Below, piece after piece: positions 1 through 8,273 of a stretch of DNA of 64,000 nucleotides (position 1 is its first letter; each line of letters starts with the position of its first letter). Origin of the DNA: a virus. The notes beneath the pieces are model-generated. The model worked only from the letters and a program-made list of their open reading frames with translations. It searched no databases and was not told the DNA's origin. Location of the stretch: the IMG/VR virus record IMGVR_UViG_3300031885_000008, positions 1 to 64,000 of that record. One strand, given 5' to 3'. Made by a program: the position numbers and the translations under genes.

Positions 1-1
1 G

Positions 2-592
2 CTTTCGCCGGAACTCACCGTACACGTTCGAGACGTAGGTGGATACATTCCAGGTCTAGTGTTCAGCCCGGAAGGGCACAAACTTGAAAGACTCATAACC
101 CAGAGGTTCGCCCGGGCAATTACCGAGTTGGATACAATTTCGATCTCGGGATGGATCCACAAAGTCCTGACCCAATTTTCTGCCGTCGCCTTGCGGGCGG
201 CCGGTGGATTCTATTTCATCCCGAAAGCTGAGTTGTCGGAATGGTATCGCCACATGGCGCCACTGCAGCAAACGAGCCGGCATCAAATCTACGCCCTGCC
301 AGCCATCGGCTCTCAGGACGTCATCGCCGCCGTCCTCGATGCGCTAGAGGCGGAGACAAAGCAGGTGGCCAGCGAACTCGAGATCGAGCTGCAGACGCTC
401 GACCTTGGCGTCCGCGCCCTCACATTCAGGGCTGGAAAATGCGACCGCATGATTTCCAAGTTTGAACGATACGAGGGCATCCTCGGCCAAAAGCTGGAAA
501 ATCTGAGGAAAGTGTTCGACACGCTGAAAGCGCAAACCTCAACAATGATTCTCATGGCTAACCCGGACCAGGAAGCTCAGGAGGCAGTGTGA
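2..592 (+). CDS. Protein of unknown function, 5' end outside the window
   Basis: The reading frame is open to the left edge, so the true start lies outside the window; an internal GTG at 59 could be mistaken for a start. A motif near the visible N-terminus (RAAGGFYFIP) resembles DUF6744-type proteins, which I recall near VWA/MoxR genes; this is a weak family guess. The C-terminal half is charged and helical (about residues 100-160), probably coiled coil. The stop overlaps the next gene (GTGA at 589-592), so the two are probably translationally coupled and may act together. No catalytic motif was seen. Confidence 0.7.
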   Translation, partial: LSPELTVHVRDVGGYIPGLVFSPEGHKLERLITQRFARAITELDTISISGWIHKVLTQFSAVALRAAGGFYFIPKAELSEWYRHMAPLQQTSRHQIYALPAIGSQDVIAAVLDALEAETKQVASELEIELQTLDLGVRALTFRAGKCDRMISKFERYEGILGQKLENLRKVFDTLKAQTSTMILMANPDQEAQEAV

Positions 593-1980
593 TTATGCCA
601 AAAATTATGAGCCCCCAGCTAAAGCTTGCCTGCGGCCGACTGATGGCGTGCGAGAAAATGCCTTATTTTTCTGCCGCTCTGCATGCACTCACACCGTGTT
701 ACGTTCCAAAAGGATCCCTTGGGACTTTTGGTGTAACTAAAACTGGAATACTCCTCGTCGACGAGGAGGCCCTGGAAAAATGGAACGTTCCACAAATCGC
801 TGGTGTGCTCGTTCACGAGGCGCTTCACATAATTCGAGACCACTACGCTCGAGGAGTCCGCTTGAAATACGCGGAGGACCTCTGGAATATTTCGGCGGAC
901 TGTGCGATCAACGACGATCTAGTTGCAGCTCGGCTCAAACTCCCAGAAACTGCTTGCCACCCGGCAACGTTCAAGCTCCCCACGGGACAGACCGAGGAGT
1001 TCTACTACGAGGAGCTGCTACGCAAAGCCAAGCAGTGCCCAACCTGCTCAGCTCAAAGCAGACAAGGCCAGGGCTCCGGGCAAGAAAATGGTCAAGGACA
1101 AACTCAAGGACAAACCAAGGGTAAAGGGCAAAAGAAAAAATCAAAAAATTCCTCAAAGCAGCCGCCATGCCCTCGTTGCTCGAGTCCGGATGAGCCAACT
1201 ACCACCGGAGGCTGGTGTGGTTCGGGCGCAGGTCGCCCTGTACCAGGGGAGCCAATTGATGAAGTAGACGAGCAAGCCAAGGGTGGGCGATCCGAGGCGG
1301 AACTCAATGCGCTTCGCAGGCGTGTGGCCGAAGACATCCAACAGGCCACCTCGAAACAGCCGGGTACCGTTCCGGCCGGGCTTGCTCGCTGGGCCAACGA
1401 CTATGCGAAGCCAGCCAAGATCAATTGGCGTGCGAAGTTAGCACGTCTGACGCGGAACGCCATGGGATACCGGCCGGGTGCTGTGGACTTTCGCTACCAT
1501 CGACCATCCCGAAGGCAGGCCGCCTTCGGCTACGGGCTCGGGCACCCGATTCTGCCCGCGCTCGTGCGACCTGTCCCAAAATGCGCCATCGCCGTCGATA
1601 CGTCTGGGTCGATGTCGGGGGCTGACCTGGCTGTTGCCATCAGGGAGTCCCTGGGAATTCTTCAAGCGGTTGGCGCGCAGGTCACGTTCCTGTCTTGCGA
1701 CACCAAGGTCAGCGCGGTGCGGGAAGTTCACACGGCGAAAGCAATGATGGCAACCCTACAAGGTGGCGGCGGCACGTCGTTCCTTCCGATCTTCGAGGCC
1801 GTCTCGAAGGTGAGGCCTCTGCCAGAAATTCTCATCGTCGCCACCGACGGATGGGGACCAGCGCCAAGACTTCCGCTGCGTGGCGTCCACACGATCTGGC
1901 TCCTGATCGGGAAAAATTCCCGCCGTCCAATGTTCCCCGAGAATTCATGGGGCGCGATGGTTCAGGTGGACGATCTGTAG
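589..1980 (+). CDS. Metallopeptidase-like / VWA-like protein (DUF2201 type)
   Basis: The N-terminal domain carries a zinc-peptidase HExxH motif (VHEALHII, H76-E77-H80), as in DUF2201_N putative metallopeptidases. A low-complexity Gln/Gly/Lys linker (about residues 150-185) contains a CxxC pair and is followed by CPRC. The C-terminal VWA-like domain has a MIDAS motif DTSGSMS. In cellular relatives such proteins pair with MoxR-type AAA+ ATPases; no ATPase is in the window, but it could lie just upstream. AGGAGG at 579-584 serves either GTG 589 (4-bp overlap with the upstream stop) or ATG 595. The substrate is unknown; a chaperone or maturation role is inference. Confidence 0.85.
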   Translation: MIMPKIMSPQLKLACGRLMACEKMPYFSAALHALTPCYVPKGSLGTFGVTKTGILLVDEEALEKWNVPQIAGVLVHEALHIIRDHYARGVRLKYAEDLWNISADCAINDDLVAARLKLPETACHPATFKLPTGQTEEFYYEELLRKAKQCPTCSAQSRQGQGSGQENGQGQTQGQTKGKGQKKKSKNSSKQPPCPRCSSPDEPTTTGGWCGSGAGRPVPGEPIDEVDEQAKGGRSEAELNALRRRVAEDIQQATSKQPGTVPAGLARWANDYAKPAKINWRAKLARLTRNAMGYRPGAVDFRYHRPSRRQAAFGYGLGHPILPALVRPVPKCAIAVDTSGSMSGADLAVAIRESLGILQAVGAQVTFLSCDTKVSAVREVHTAKAMMATLQGGGGTSFLPIFEAVSKVRPLPEILIVATDGWGPAPRLPLRGVHTIWLLIGKNSRRPMFPENSWGAMVQVDDL

Positions 1981-1991
1981 GGGTATAAAGC

Positions 1992-2025
1992 GTGGAACTT
2001 GGCGGATGGGGCCGCCAAGTTCCAC
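1992..2025 (+). terminator. Perfect 14-bp stem-loop after the VWA gene
   Basis: GTGGAACTTGGCGG (1992-2005) pairs perfectly with CCGCCAAGTTCCAC (2012-2025) across a 6-nt loop, 11 nt after the stop codon. No U-tract follows, so it is not a textbook intrinsic terminator. It could also stabilise the mRNA 3' end or bind protein. Confidence 0.5.
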
Positions 2026-2152
2026 TAGCCACGGAACAAGGGTCGACGTTTGCTGCCCGTCAAACCTACCAAAGCGACAGGTCAGCGTCAATAGACAACG
2101 TTGCCTCTCGAAATGTTCCGCGCTTTTCTACAGAGATGCGCAATACTAGTGT

Positions 2153-2356
2153 ATGCGTGACGTTCCTATCACAAGGGCTTGTGCTAACGTCGAAGCCATG
2201 GTGGTACACAGCTTGGGCCGACAGAGCATTGCCGTTCTTGCCATGGTCCTCGGTCGGCTGTGTCATCTGTATCAAGTACAGCCTGACGTGGCAACACACG
2301 TCATGGAAATTGCTTACACGAATTCCAACCTCAGCTCCTCGGCGGGTCCGACGTGA
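2153..2356 (+). CDS. Small hypothetical ORF coupled to the resolvase gene
   Basis: A 67-codon frame opens with ATG 2153 (or ATG 2198) and ends in a TGA overlapping the GTG start of the next gene (GTGA, 2353-2356), the coupling style used throughout this genome. There is a short hydrophobic stretch (SIAVLAMVLGRL). No clear ribosome-binding site and no recognisable family, so it may be only a leader ORF. Confidence 0.3.
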   Translation: MRDVPITRACANVEAMVVHSLGRQSIAVLAMVLGRLCHLYQVQPDVATHVMEIAYTNSNLSSSAGPT

Positions 2357-2883
2357 CCTCTTCAAGAAATCCGTCCCAAATTGGGCGCTATGCCCGTACC
2401 AAGGGCGCACGATTTGAACGCGAAGTCGCTGAAGCCCTCCGCGTACTATTCCCAGAAGCAAAACGAGGCATCGGCCAGACTAGATGTGCGGGTGAAGTCC
2501 CCGATGTCTCGGGAACCCCACTCTGGATAGAGGCAAAATTCAGAAAGAAATTCAGTATTCTAGATGCCATGGCTCAGGCGGAACGCGCGGCCGCCATGAA
2601 CACACAAACTCCAAAACACTCCGTCGTCATCTGGAGGAAGCTCCATGCACGGTCGCTGTCTGTTGCGTGCCGGCTCGAGCTGCTCGTCCAACTGTGGACC
2701 CTTCAGCCCCTCCGCCTCGCCGGCGGACCTTCAACGATGGTACACCTCGAGTTCGAAGATTGGCTTTCTCTCGTGCGCAGATGGAACGAATCCATTGCAC
2801 AAACAGCGGGGACCGACGATACTCTATCGGTACGGGAAACCTTTTGCCTGCCCATCCCCGTCACCCCCCCTCCAGCGGGGTAG
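2353..2883 (+). CDS. PD-(D/E)XK nuclease, Holliday-junction-resolvase-like
   Basis: The pattern KGARFEREVAEALR, then an acidic residue in GEVPDVSG, then WIEAKFRKK, is that of PD-(D/E)XK nucleases seen in phages as putative resolvases: Glu in helix 1, Asp of the PD motif, and E-x-K (IEAKF). The tail AMAQAERAA is also typical. The C-terminus (STMVHLEFEDWLSLV) fits the usual family end. A Leu-rich stretch before it (about residues 105-125) looks like an insertion. Likely role: resolving branched DNA during replication or packaging, inferred from family. Confidence 0.7.
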   Translation: MTSSRNPSQIGRYARTKGARFEREVAEALRVLFPEAKRGIGQTRCAGEVPDVSGTPLWIEAKFRKKFSILDAMAQAERAAAMNTQTPKHSVVIWRKLHARSLSVACRLELLVQLWTLQPLRLAGGPSTMVHLEFEDWLSLVRRWNESIAQTAGTDDTLSVRETFCLPIPVTPPPAG

Positions 2884-3732
2884 GGCGGGCGCCACTCTAC
2901 GGATGCCAGCCGGCAGGCAGCCAGCCATTGCGAAAACACAGCGGCTCAATATCGTCACGGCATCCACGAGAACCCGGCCGACACCAGAAAGCGTTTGCAG
3001 TCTCGGTAGGAATGCGAGCGAGCCCGCGACGACAGGCCATAGCGTCGTCACAGGCACCCCCTGGACGTTCGCATCGACCGCCCCAGGCAATGGCCACCCC
3101 TCTGCCAAGCGTCACCCTCTGTACCGCCTGACCGCGTGCCAGCCCACGCGCCAACTGCGCAAACCGTAGGCAACGATCTCGGACACCATTCCACCGTTGC
3201 CTCGAAGGGTAGCCCTCTGGCATCTCACACGAGAGGTCAAGGCGAGACACCCATCGCTGCCGCGTCGTCCGTGCCGGCTTCCCTCCAGTCACCCTTGGTG
3301 ACAACCTCCGCAACGCCGACGCCACAGTCTCTCCTCGAGTCGAGCATGTGGTGATCGATGGCAACTTCTGACGATCGCACTTCCGAGACCGAACATTCTT
3401 GGCAACCTCCCAAATTCCAACACAGTCAGGCCAACTCGAGAAACTCGCCTCGCTTACGCACACCCGTAGCATGTTCGTAGCCAACGTGACCTGATTCTCC
3501 TCAGACTTTCCAACTTCACGCGGAACATTTGAAACGCTAGGGAGGTAAGAAAATTCGGAAAAGTCTCTTGAGCTAGGCTGGAATTCTCGACTCGAGAGAT
3601 CCATGGAAATACTTCGAGGGGTTACCCCGAATAATTCGCCTCGCCCTCCACCTACCATCAAAAGCCCAACCCCCCCGCAAAACATATACCCCAACCACGT
3701 TGCCCATCTCATTGCTGCTCCTGTCCCCCGCC
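2884..3732. other. 0.85-kb region without a convincing gene; several hairpins
   Basis: Open frames on both strands lack protein-like composition and ribosome-binding sites. Short inverted repeats occur: GACGAC/GTCGTC (3028-3033/3044-3049), AGGCAACG/CGTTGCCT (3168-3175/3195-3202), GTCACC-CTT-GGTGAC (3288-3302) and TTCG-a-GGGGT/ACCCCGAA (3613-3631). It may hold a structured RNA, decayed genes or a control region. Confidence 0.5.
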
Positions 3733-3761
3733 TTGCGAAGCTTTGATTCTAGTGGTACTTT
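3733..3761 (+). promoter_or_regulatory. Possible sigma-70-like promoter
   Basis: TTGCGA (3733-3738) and TACTTT (3756-3761) are separated by 17 bp, about 33 bp before the small zinc-protein gene. The -10 match is modest and host promoter rules are unknown. Confidence 0.3.
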
Positions 3762-3793
3762 CCGATTTTCTCAAGTTTCTCTAAGGAGTGGAA

Positions 3794-4201
3794 ATGCCTA
3801 GTGAATTTCGGACAGCTCTTTGGATATGCTCAGACTGCGGACGTTCCGCATCCGAACGAGTTCATCCAAAAACCGATGGAGACCTAACGAAACTACCCCC
3901 GCCCGACGGATGGTCGCAAACTGGAGACGCTCCACCGTACGACCTCGTCTGCCCGAGTTGCGTCAAAAAACATGAGCTAGCCGTCCAACGCACCACCGCT
4001 GCGAAAACAGACGCGTCGATTGCAACAATCACTTATCGAGGAATGCCCCGCGAAGAAGCCCTTGCCAACTGGCGCGAGCAGCACATCTGCCTACAGTGCG
4101 CCAACAAGCCAGTTTGCAAATTCGCACATACCGATCTGCCAGACTCGTCAGTCTGCCAAACAATTACGCGGTGTAAAGCATTCAGAATGCTGACAGATTG
4201 A
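3794..4201 (+). CDS. Small zinc-ribbon-like hypothetical protein
   Basis: This 135-residue protein has two paired-cysteine sites, CSDCG near the N-terminus with CPSC about 45 residues later, and a second cluster CLQCANKPVC followed by two more Cys. That suggests two zinc-binding sites. ATG 3794 is preferred over GTG 3788 because AAGGAG at 3783-3788 sits 5 nt before it. It is alone on the + strand and converges with the virion module. No family recognised. Confidence 0.7.
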   Translation: MPSEFRTALWICSDCGRSASERVHPKTDGDLTKLPPPDGWSQTGDAPPYDLVCPSCVKKHELAVQRTTAAKTDASIATITYRGMPREEALANWREQHICLQCANKPVCKFAHTDLPDSSVCQTITRCKAFRMLTD

Positions 4202-4207
4202 CGAAAA

Positions 4208-4227
4208 GCGGAGTACAATTACTTCGC
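4208..4227. terminator. Hairpin between convergent genes
   Basis: GCGGAGTA (4208-4215) pairs with TACTTCGC (4220-4227), one G-T wobble, 4-nt loop. It lies just after the + strand zinc-protein stop and overlaps the end of the - strand membrane-protein gene, fitting a bidirectional terminator for the two convergent units. Confidence 0.4.
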
Positions 4228-4665
4228 GCTGCCAATGGTATCGGACGCCTTCCCCACCGATTCTGTTGGCGGCGCCTCCTTAGGCGTATTGGATGCATAC
4301 TTAGGAGAGTGAAACGCGAGCAATTCAGGAAGGCCTGCCCCTTTGCGTTTCGCTAACGTCTTGATCACATCGTATACCCAGGTGCTCATAAGCCCGGCCG
4401 TCGCATAGTAGAGAACCCGCGAGGCCACCGACCTTGAGTCGAATCCTCCAGCGGGTATGCCAGGAATGAGCCCGAAAAGGCATCCAAGAAAAACAGGATG
4501 CAAGGGAAGCATCTTGCGCCCCCACCACAAGAAGGTGCTCAAAAACCCAGCATGCAGAGTTCTCCTCGGCGCCCACACCGTCGTCTTCAGAACCTGCATC
4601 AAAACTGCAGCGATGCACGAAAATGCAATGAACGACCAGTGCCCAGCAAAAAATTCCTCAGTCAT
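4219..4665 (-). CDS. Membrane protein, candidate holin
   Basis: Starting at ATG 4665 (GGAGG upstream), the 148-residue protein has three hydrophobic segments: FIAFSCIAAVLMQVL near residue 15, a long Leu/Gly/Pro-rich stretch near 50-75, and VLYYATAGLMSTWVYDVI near 90. The C-terminal tail is hydrophilic and charged. It follows the candidate lysin by 14 nt and ends the virion module, a usual place for lysis genes. Holin function is inferred from membrane topology and position; it could be another membrane protein. Confidence 0.5.
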   Translation of the reverse strand: MTEEFFAGHWSFIAFSCIAAVLMQVLKTTVWAPRRTLHAGFLSTFLWWGRKMLPLHPVFLGCLFGLIPGIPAGGFDSRSVASRVLYYATAGLMSTWVYDVIKTLAKRKGAGLPELLAFHSPKYASNTPKEAPPTESVGKASDTIGSAK

Positions 4666-4679
4666 AGACGGCCTCCAAG

Positions 4680-5480
4680 CTAGGGCGAGCGTCTCAGAAC
4701 CCGACCCCACTTCGACAAAACCTCCCACTGCTCGCGCGTGACGAATCCAGACGACCATCCTATCAGGGCTGAGATCGAAGATGCACTGCCCATAAAGTGA
4801 GAAAGATGCTCGTGCAGCTCCGGCCCCGTCTTCGAGACGGCTGTCTTTGTCTCATCGCTTCCAGGAGCGGCAACGAACTTGTAGTTGCCAAAGCTCGGAA
4901 TAATGACGTCGAAGCCAAGCTTTTTCCAGTCGGCAAGCCCTTGCTTCACCTGGGCTTCCCCAACCACGTAGAGCTGGGGGCTTCCATAATCGACCTCGAC
5001 CTCCGCGTTGGAAACCCCAGGCTTGGCGAAGGCCTCGAATGGAAACGTCTTATGACCTCGCGGCAAACCGTAGCTTGTCATCCCGAGCACACGGTCCGAA
5101 CCGAGATACGCGCGAGACTGAGCAAATAGACTGTTCGCCTCGCGTACCTGATTCTTGAGACCCAGCTCTGGGTCGAGCAGCCAACCGTCGACGGAACCGT
5201 TTGTGCATTCGATCATGTTGTGGAGGAACAGATCAATCCGATCGTGCCAACAGTAGCCCCAAACGTGTGCCGACACCCCAGCGGTTTTGAAGGCGTCAGC
5301 GTAATTCTGCACTTGGATCGGCTTGTTGACCCAGACCGAATTGTTTTCGTCGTGCCAGGGGCCTCCAATCGCTACCCACGAAATGCCTCGCTTGGCGTAC
5401 TGGTCGGCTAGACGTGGCGGATCCAATTTCTTTGAATCGAGGTGGCGGAGGTAGAGACCGATACCGGTTGGGATGCTCAT
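4680..5480 (-). CDS. Glycoside-hydrolase-like TIM-barrel protein, candidate endolysin
   Basis: The 266-residue protein (ATG 5480) reads like a TIM-barrel glycosidase: GISWVAIGG, then VSAHVWGYCW, then an acidic strand end DGWLLDPELG that could supply catalytic Asp/Glu, then VDYGSPQLYV. It recalls GH25 or DUF1906-type peptidoglycan hydrolases but I cannot assign a family firmly. There is no signal peptide, so it would need a holin, and a membrane protein lies immediately downstream. Cell-wall lysis late in infection is the likely role; a virion-borne wall hydrolase is an alternative. Confidence 0.5.
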   Translation of the reverse strand: MSIPTGIGLYLRHLDSKKLDPPRLADQYAKRGISWVAIGGPWHDENNSVWVNKPIQVQNYADAFKTAGVSAHVWGYCWHDRIDLFLHNMIECTNGSVDGWLLDPELGLKNQVREANSLFAQSRAYLGSDRVLGMTSYGLPRGHKTFPFEAFAKPGVSNAEVEVDYGSPQLYVVGEAQVKQGLADWKKLGFDVIIPSFGNYKFVAAPGSDETKTAVSKTGPELHEHLSHFMGSASSISALIGWSSGFVTREQWEVLSKWGRVLRRSP

Positions 5481-5488
5481 GATATTTA

Positions 5489-7363
5489 TTAGGCTCGTGT
5501 CAAGGAGTACCACAAATCGTAATTATCACAGATGACGAAACGTCCATTGACGTACTTTATGCAGTTAGGATACGCAATAGTTGCGGCTCCAGAAACATCA
5601 CCAATCTCTGCCTCAGACCACACTTTACCGCCACCCGTAGAAACTTGTGAATGATGCGAACCAGCCGCAATGTTTACCGACCTGTACGAAGCCACTCCAT
5701 ACACACTAGACGCAAGATTCGCAATCGTCCAGGTCGTCCCATCTTGTGACCAATACGCTTTCGTTCCGCCAACAGCAATGAATCGGTCTGCGGTGCCATC
5801 GTAACAAACACCAAAGAGTTCAGATGGTGGGGAAGATAGGCCTCCAGATACATCGGTCCACGTCGTACCGTTCGTCGAACGCATGACGAATGCGGAGCTG
5901 CTTTTCGATCCGACAGCTACGATTATTCCATTGTTATTACTTGCGACGGAATTCAACGTTGTGATACTAGAAGGAACTGTTGCTGCAGACCACGACGTCC
6001 CAGCCCCGGAATACCATGCTTTGCTTTTACCAACAGCAACTACGAGGTTGGCATTCGGGTCATACGCGAAAGCGCGTATCTCATCTCCAGTAGTTGTTGA
6101 TGCAACAGTCTGTGAAGTCCACGACGAACACGTTCCGGTATTTGCCGTCTCAACAATTGCACCAGAAGCATTCTTTCCACCAACAATCGTCAAACCAAGA
6201 GATGTAACATAAATGACGCCAGTGATAGCAGTTGGCGTACTACCGAAGGATCCGCAGGCAGCCCAGGTATAACCCAAATTCGAGTAGATTGCGTGACACG
6301 TTGGTCCTGCAGCAAACACGCCAATAAGGATATAGTTTGCTCCGTTGTGTGTAATATCGTAAGGCGCGTAGCTAGATCCACCATACACATCATCGAATGG
6401 TACAGCTTCTCGTGTCCAGTTCCCTCCAATAAGCATCGCAAAATCGCGATTCACCGCACCAAGATGGTTGAGTATGGATTCTAGTTGATCGCCGATAGAT
6501 GCCGCTGAGATCGGAAATTCAGGGTAATTTATGGGGGATATTGCTGCCGATCCAACTCGATCGGATCCAGCGTTGGCCACTAAGTCGGTCACAATCTTGT
6601 CAAGCTGCGCTTCAACCGTCGCAGCCGGGTTGGTTGTTGAATCTTTCCACACCGGCCCCCCTGCATAATTGACCGCTGAGGCCACATGCTCACTAGATGT
6701 ACCAGCTTTGTGTAGCGCGAGATCGGAGCCACTTCCAGAAATTGCATCGGCGAGAACTTGGACCGCCGCTTCGGTTGTCCCTACACCAACACTCGTTCCA
6801 CTTGTCGTAGTAATCGCCCACTGACGACGTGTTGTCAGTACGTTAGCATTCAGAATCTGGGTCTGCCCGTAAATGAGCGTGATGTCCGCCAAGAGGATCT
6901 CGTCGGAACGAAGGACGGGCGGTGTCCCTGGCGGCGTGCCCTCGGCGCCCTGGGCCACGTGAATCTCGTAACTCTCCGCCTTGTCGAAGTAGACGGTTGC
7001 CCCTGCGAGATCGAGACGTGGGTCTGAAACAACACGCTTGAACTTCGCGAAGACGCTGAGCTTCTTCCCGTTTCCGGGCGTCGTCACCGCGGTCGAGTTG
7101 GCGTTCTCGTCCACCGAACAGTTGACGTTTAGTAGGGACGTCCAACAGATACGCTGCCCGAGCTGGTCGTAGATCGTCGCGCCTACAATATCGACCGTCA
7201 TGTTTGTAGTGCCGGCATGCTGGGATACGCCTCCACCTGAGGTGATCCCGATAATGCCGTTGTCGAGCGCCCAGTTCTGTTGTGCGGCTTCACATGCGTC
7301 GAACGCTTGGCCCAATTCTTGCTCTGATACCTTTTGCCCCGAGAACCAATCATAACTTTGCAT
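5489..7363 (-). CDS. Tail fibre/baseplate protein with Asp-box-like repeats
   Basis: ATG 7363 is preferred (GGAG 7 nt upstream); a longer frame would run into the HNH gene. The N-terminal third (SGQKVSEQELGQAFDACE and following) looks like a tail attachment domain. The middle is low-complexity Ala/Ser/Thr. The C-terminal third has recurring S-x-D/N-G-x-T-W motifs (RSTNGTTWTD, WSQDGTTWTI, YSNLGYTWAA), as in BNR/Asp-box beta-propellers. It lies at the end of the tail module before the lysis genes. Host-surface binding is inferred. Confidence 0.65.
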   Translation of the reverse strand: MQSYDWFSGQKVSEQELGQAFDACEAAQQNWALDNGIIGITSGGGVSQHAGTTNMTVDIVGATIYDQLGQRICWTSLLNVNCSVDENANSTAVTTPGNGKKLSVFAKFKRVVSDPRLDLAGATVYFDKAESYEIHVAQGAEGTPPGTPPVLRSDEILLADITLIYGQTQILNANVLTTRRQWAITTTSGTSVGVGTTEAAVQVLADAISGSGSDLALHKAGTSSEHVASAVNYAGGPVWKDSTTNPAATVEAQLDKIVTDLVANAGSDRVGSAAISPINYPEFPISAASIGDQLESILNHLGAVNRDFAMLIGGNWTREAVPFDDVYGGSSYAPYDITHNGANYILIGVFAAGPTCHAIYSNLGYTWAACGSFGSTPTAITGVIYVTSLGLTIVGGKNASGAIVETANTGTCSSWTSQTVASTTTGDEIRAFAYDPNANLVVAVGKSKAWYSGAGTSWSAATVPSSITTLNSVASNNNGIIVAVGSKSSSAFVMRSTNGTTWTDVSGGLSSPPSELFGVCYDGTADRFIAVGGTKAYWSQDGTTWTIANLASSVYGVASYRSVNIAAGSHHSQVSTGGGKVWSEAEIGDVSGAATIAYPNCIKYVNGRFVICDNYDLWYSLTRA

Positions 7364-7412
7364 GACCGACTCCATCTTGCGCGCGGTGACGTTCCGTGTT
7401 AGGTAGCAAAAG

Positions 7413-8273
7413 GTGGAACGAACACCAACAGGAATTTGTGAACGTTGTGGCGCCTCGTTCCGAAAGCGGCACAAACGCTCGCGTTTTTGTTCGAGAAGCT
7501 GCTTCGCCCAATGGAAATTTGGACGGGATAGCTACAATCAAGTCATCGACGTTCCAGGAAGCGAGCGTCTGCGCACTTGTAACGTCTGTGCCAAGCCATT
7601 CGTGGGACGCCCCGACGCTATACGGGTGGGACGAGCGAAGTTCTGCTCGAAAGAATGTAGAATCATTGGAAGGGATTTCAACACATACCAGGAATCCCGA
7701 ACGGCTACTGATTGGTACCTGAACAACGGATGGAAGGCCACGCGGCAAAAGTTTCTTCTGGGCTTTCCAGCATGCTCGTTGTGCGGAGCGACTAAGCAGC
7801 TCCTCGTCCATCACGTCATTGACCCGTGGCCCACTAGAGATCTTGATCTGCTCAAAGACCCGGCCAATCTCCGAATGTTGTGTCGCGCATGTCACGGCCG
7901 TGTGCATCGGGCTCCACGAAAGCGCGCCACGTGCTTGTCCTGCGGAATCCCCTTCGAGTATTCTAGGAATCGCTCTGCGAAGTACTGTTCGCATTCCTGC
8001 TACGTGCAGCACAAGACGGTAAAAACGGTGCCTCGCTCGTGCATACGCTGTGGAAAGGTATTTCGACCTACCTGCGAGTCTGGCCGTTTTTGTAGTTGTG
8101 CGTGCGCGGCCAAAGAAATCGGCGAGACGAAGCTTGCTCGCCGACCACAGATCACATGCACGGTCTGCGGGCAAACCTTTACCATGTCGCCAAGCCACTA
8201 CGCGCGTCCTCGAAAGTTCCCTGCATGCTGCTCTCAGGCGTGCGTCCATAAACTTCGGTATCCTCTACGTTGA
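7413..8273 (+). CDS. HNH endonuclease with five zinc-finger repeats
   Basis: The central HNH domain (residues about 121-165) begins CSLCG, continues LVHHVIDPW, and ends NLRMLCRACHGRVH. It is flanked by five CxxC...FCSxxC-type units: two N-terminal (about 9-30 and 56-82) and three C-terminal (174-196, 210-231, 249-277). The start is GTG 7413. It lies opposite to the tail genes, filling the gap between two of them, and its 3' end overlaps tail protein I by 9 bp. This is the usual placing of a free-standing homing endonuclease; the fingers probably bind DNA. Confidence 0.85.
   Translation: MERTPTGICERCGASFRKRHKRSRFCSRSCFAQWKFGRDSYNQVIDVPGSERLRTCNVCAKPFVGRPDAIRVGRAKFCSKECRIIGRDFNTYQESRTATDWYLNNGWKATRQKFLLGFPACSLCGATKQLLVHHVIDPWPTRDLDLLKDPANLRMLCRACHGRVHRAPRKRATCLSCGIPFEYSRNRSAKYCSHSCYVQHKTVKTVPRSCIRCGKVFRPTCESGRFCSCACAAKEIGETKLARRPQITCTVCGQTFTMSPSHYARPRKFPACCSQACVHKLRYPLR

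Noticed and set aside
1992-2461. Open frames on both strands at 1992-2417 (+) and 2066-2461 (-)
   Set aside because: They cross the hairpin or run antisense to the resolvase; no recognisable protein features.
2645-3169. Overlapping + strand frames past the resolvase
   Set aside because: Ser/Pro/Arg-rich, no start signal, and they overlap the resolvase gene.
2897-3712. 271-codon open frame on the - strand
   Set aside because: Arg/Cys/Gly-rich composition, no ribosome-binding site and no motif; probably random openness in the gene-free stretch.
7364-7474. N-terminal extension of the fibre gene to 7474
   Set aside because: It overlaps the HNH gene and lacks a ribosome-binding site; ATG 7363 has GGAG.
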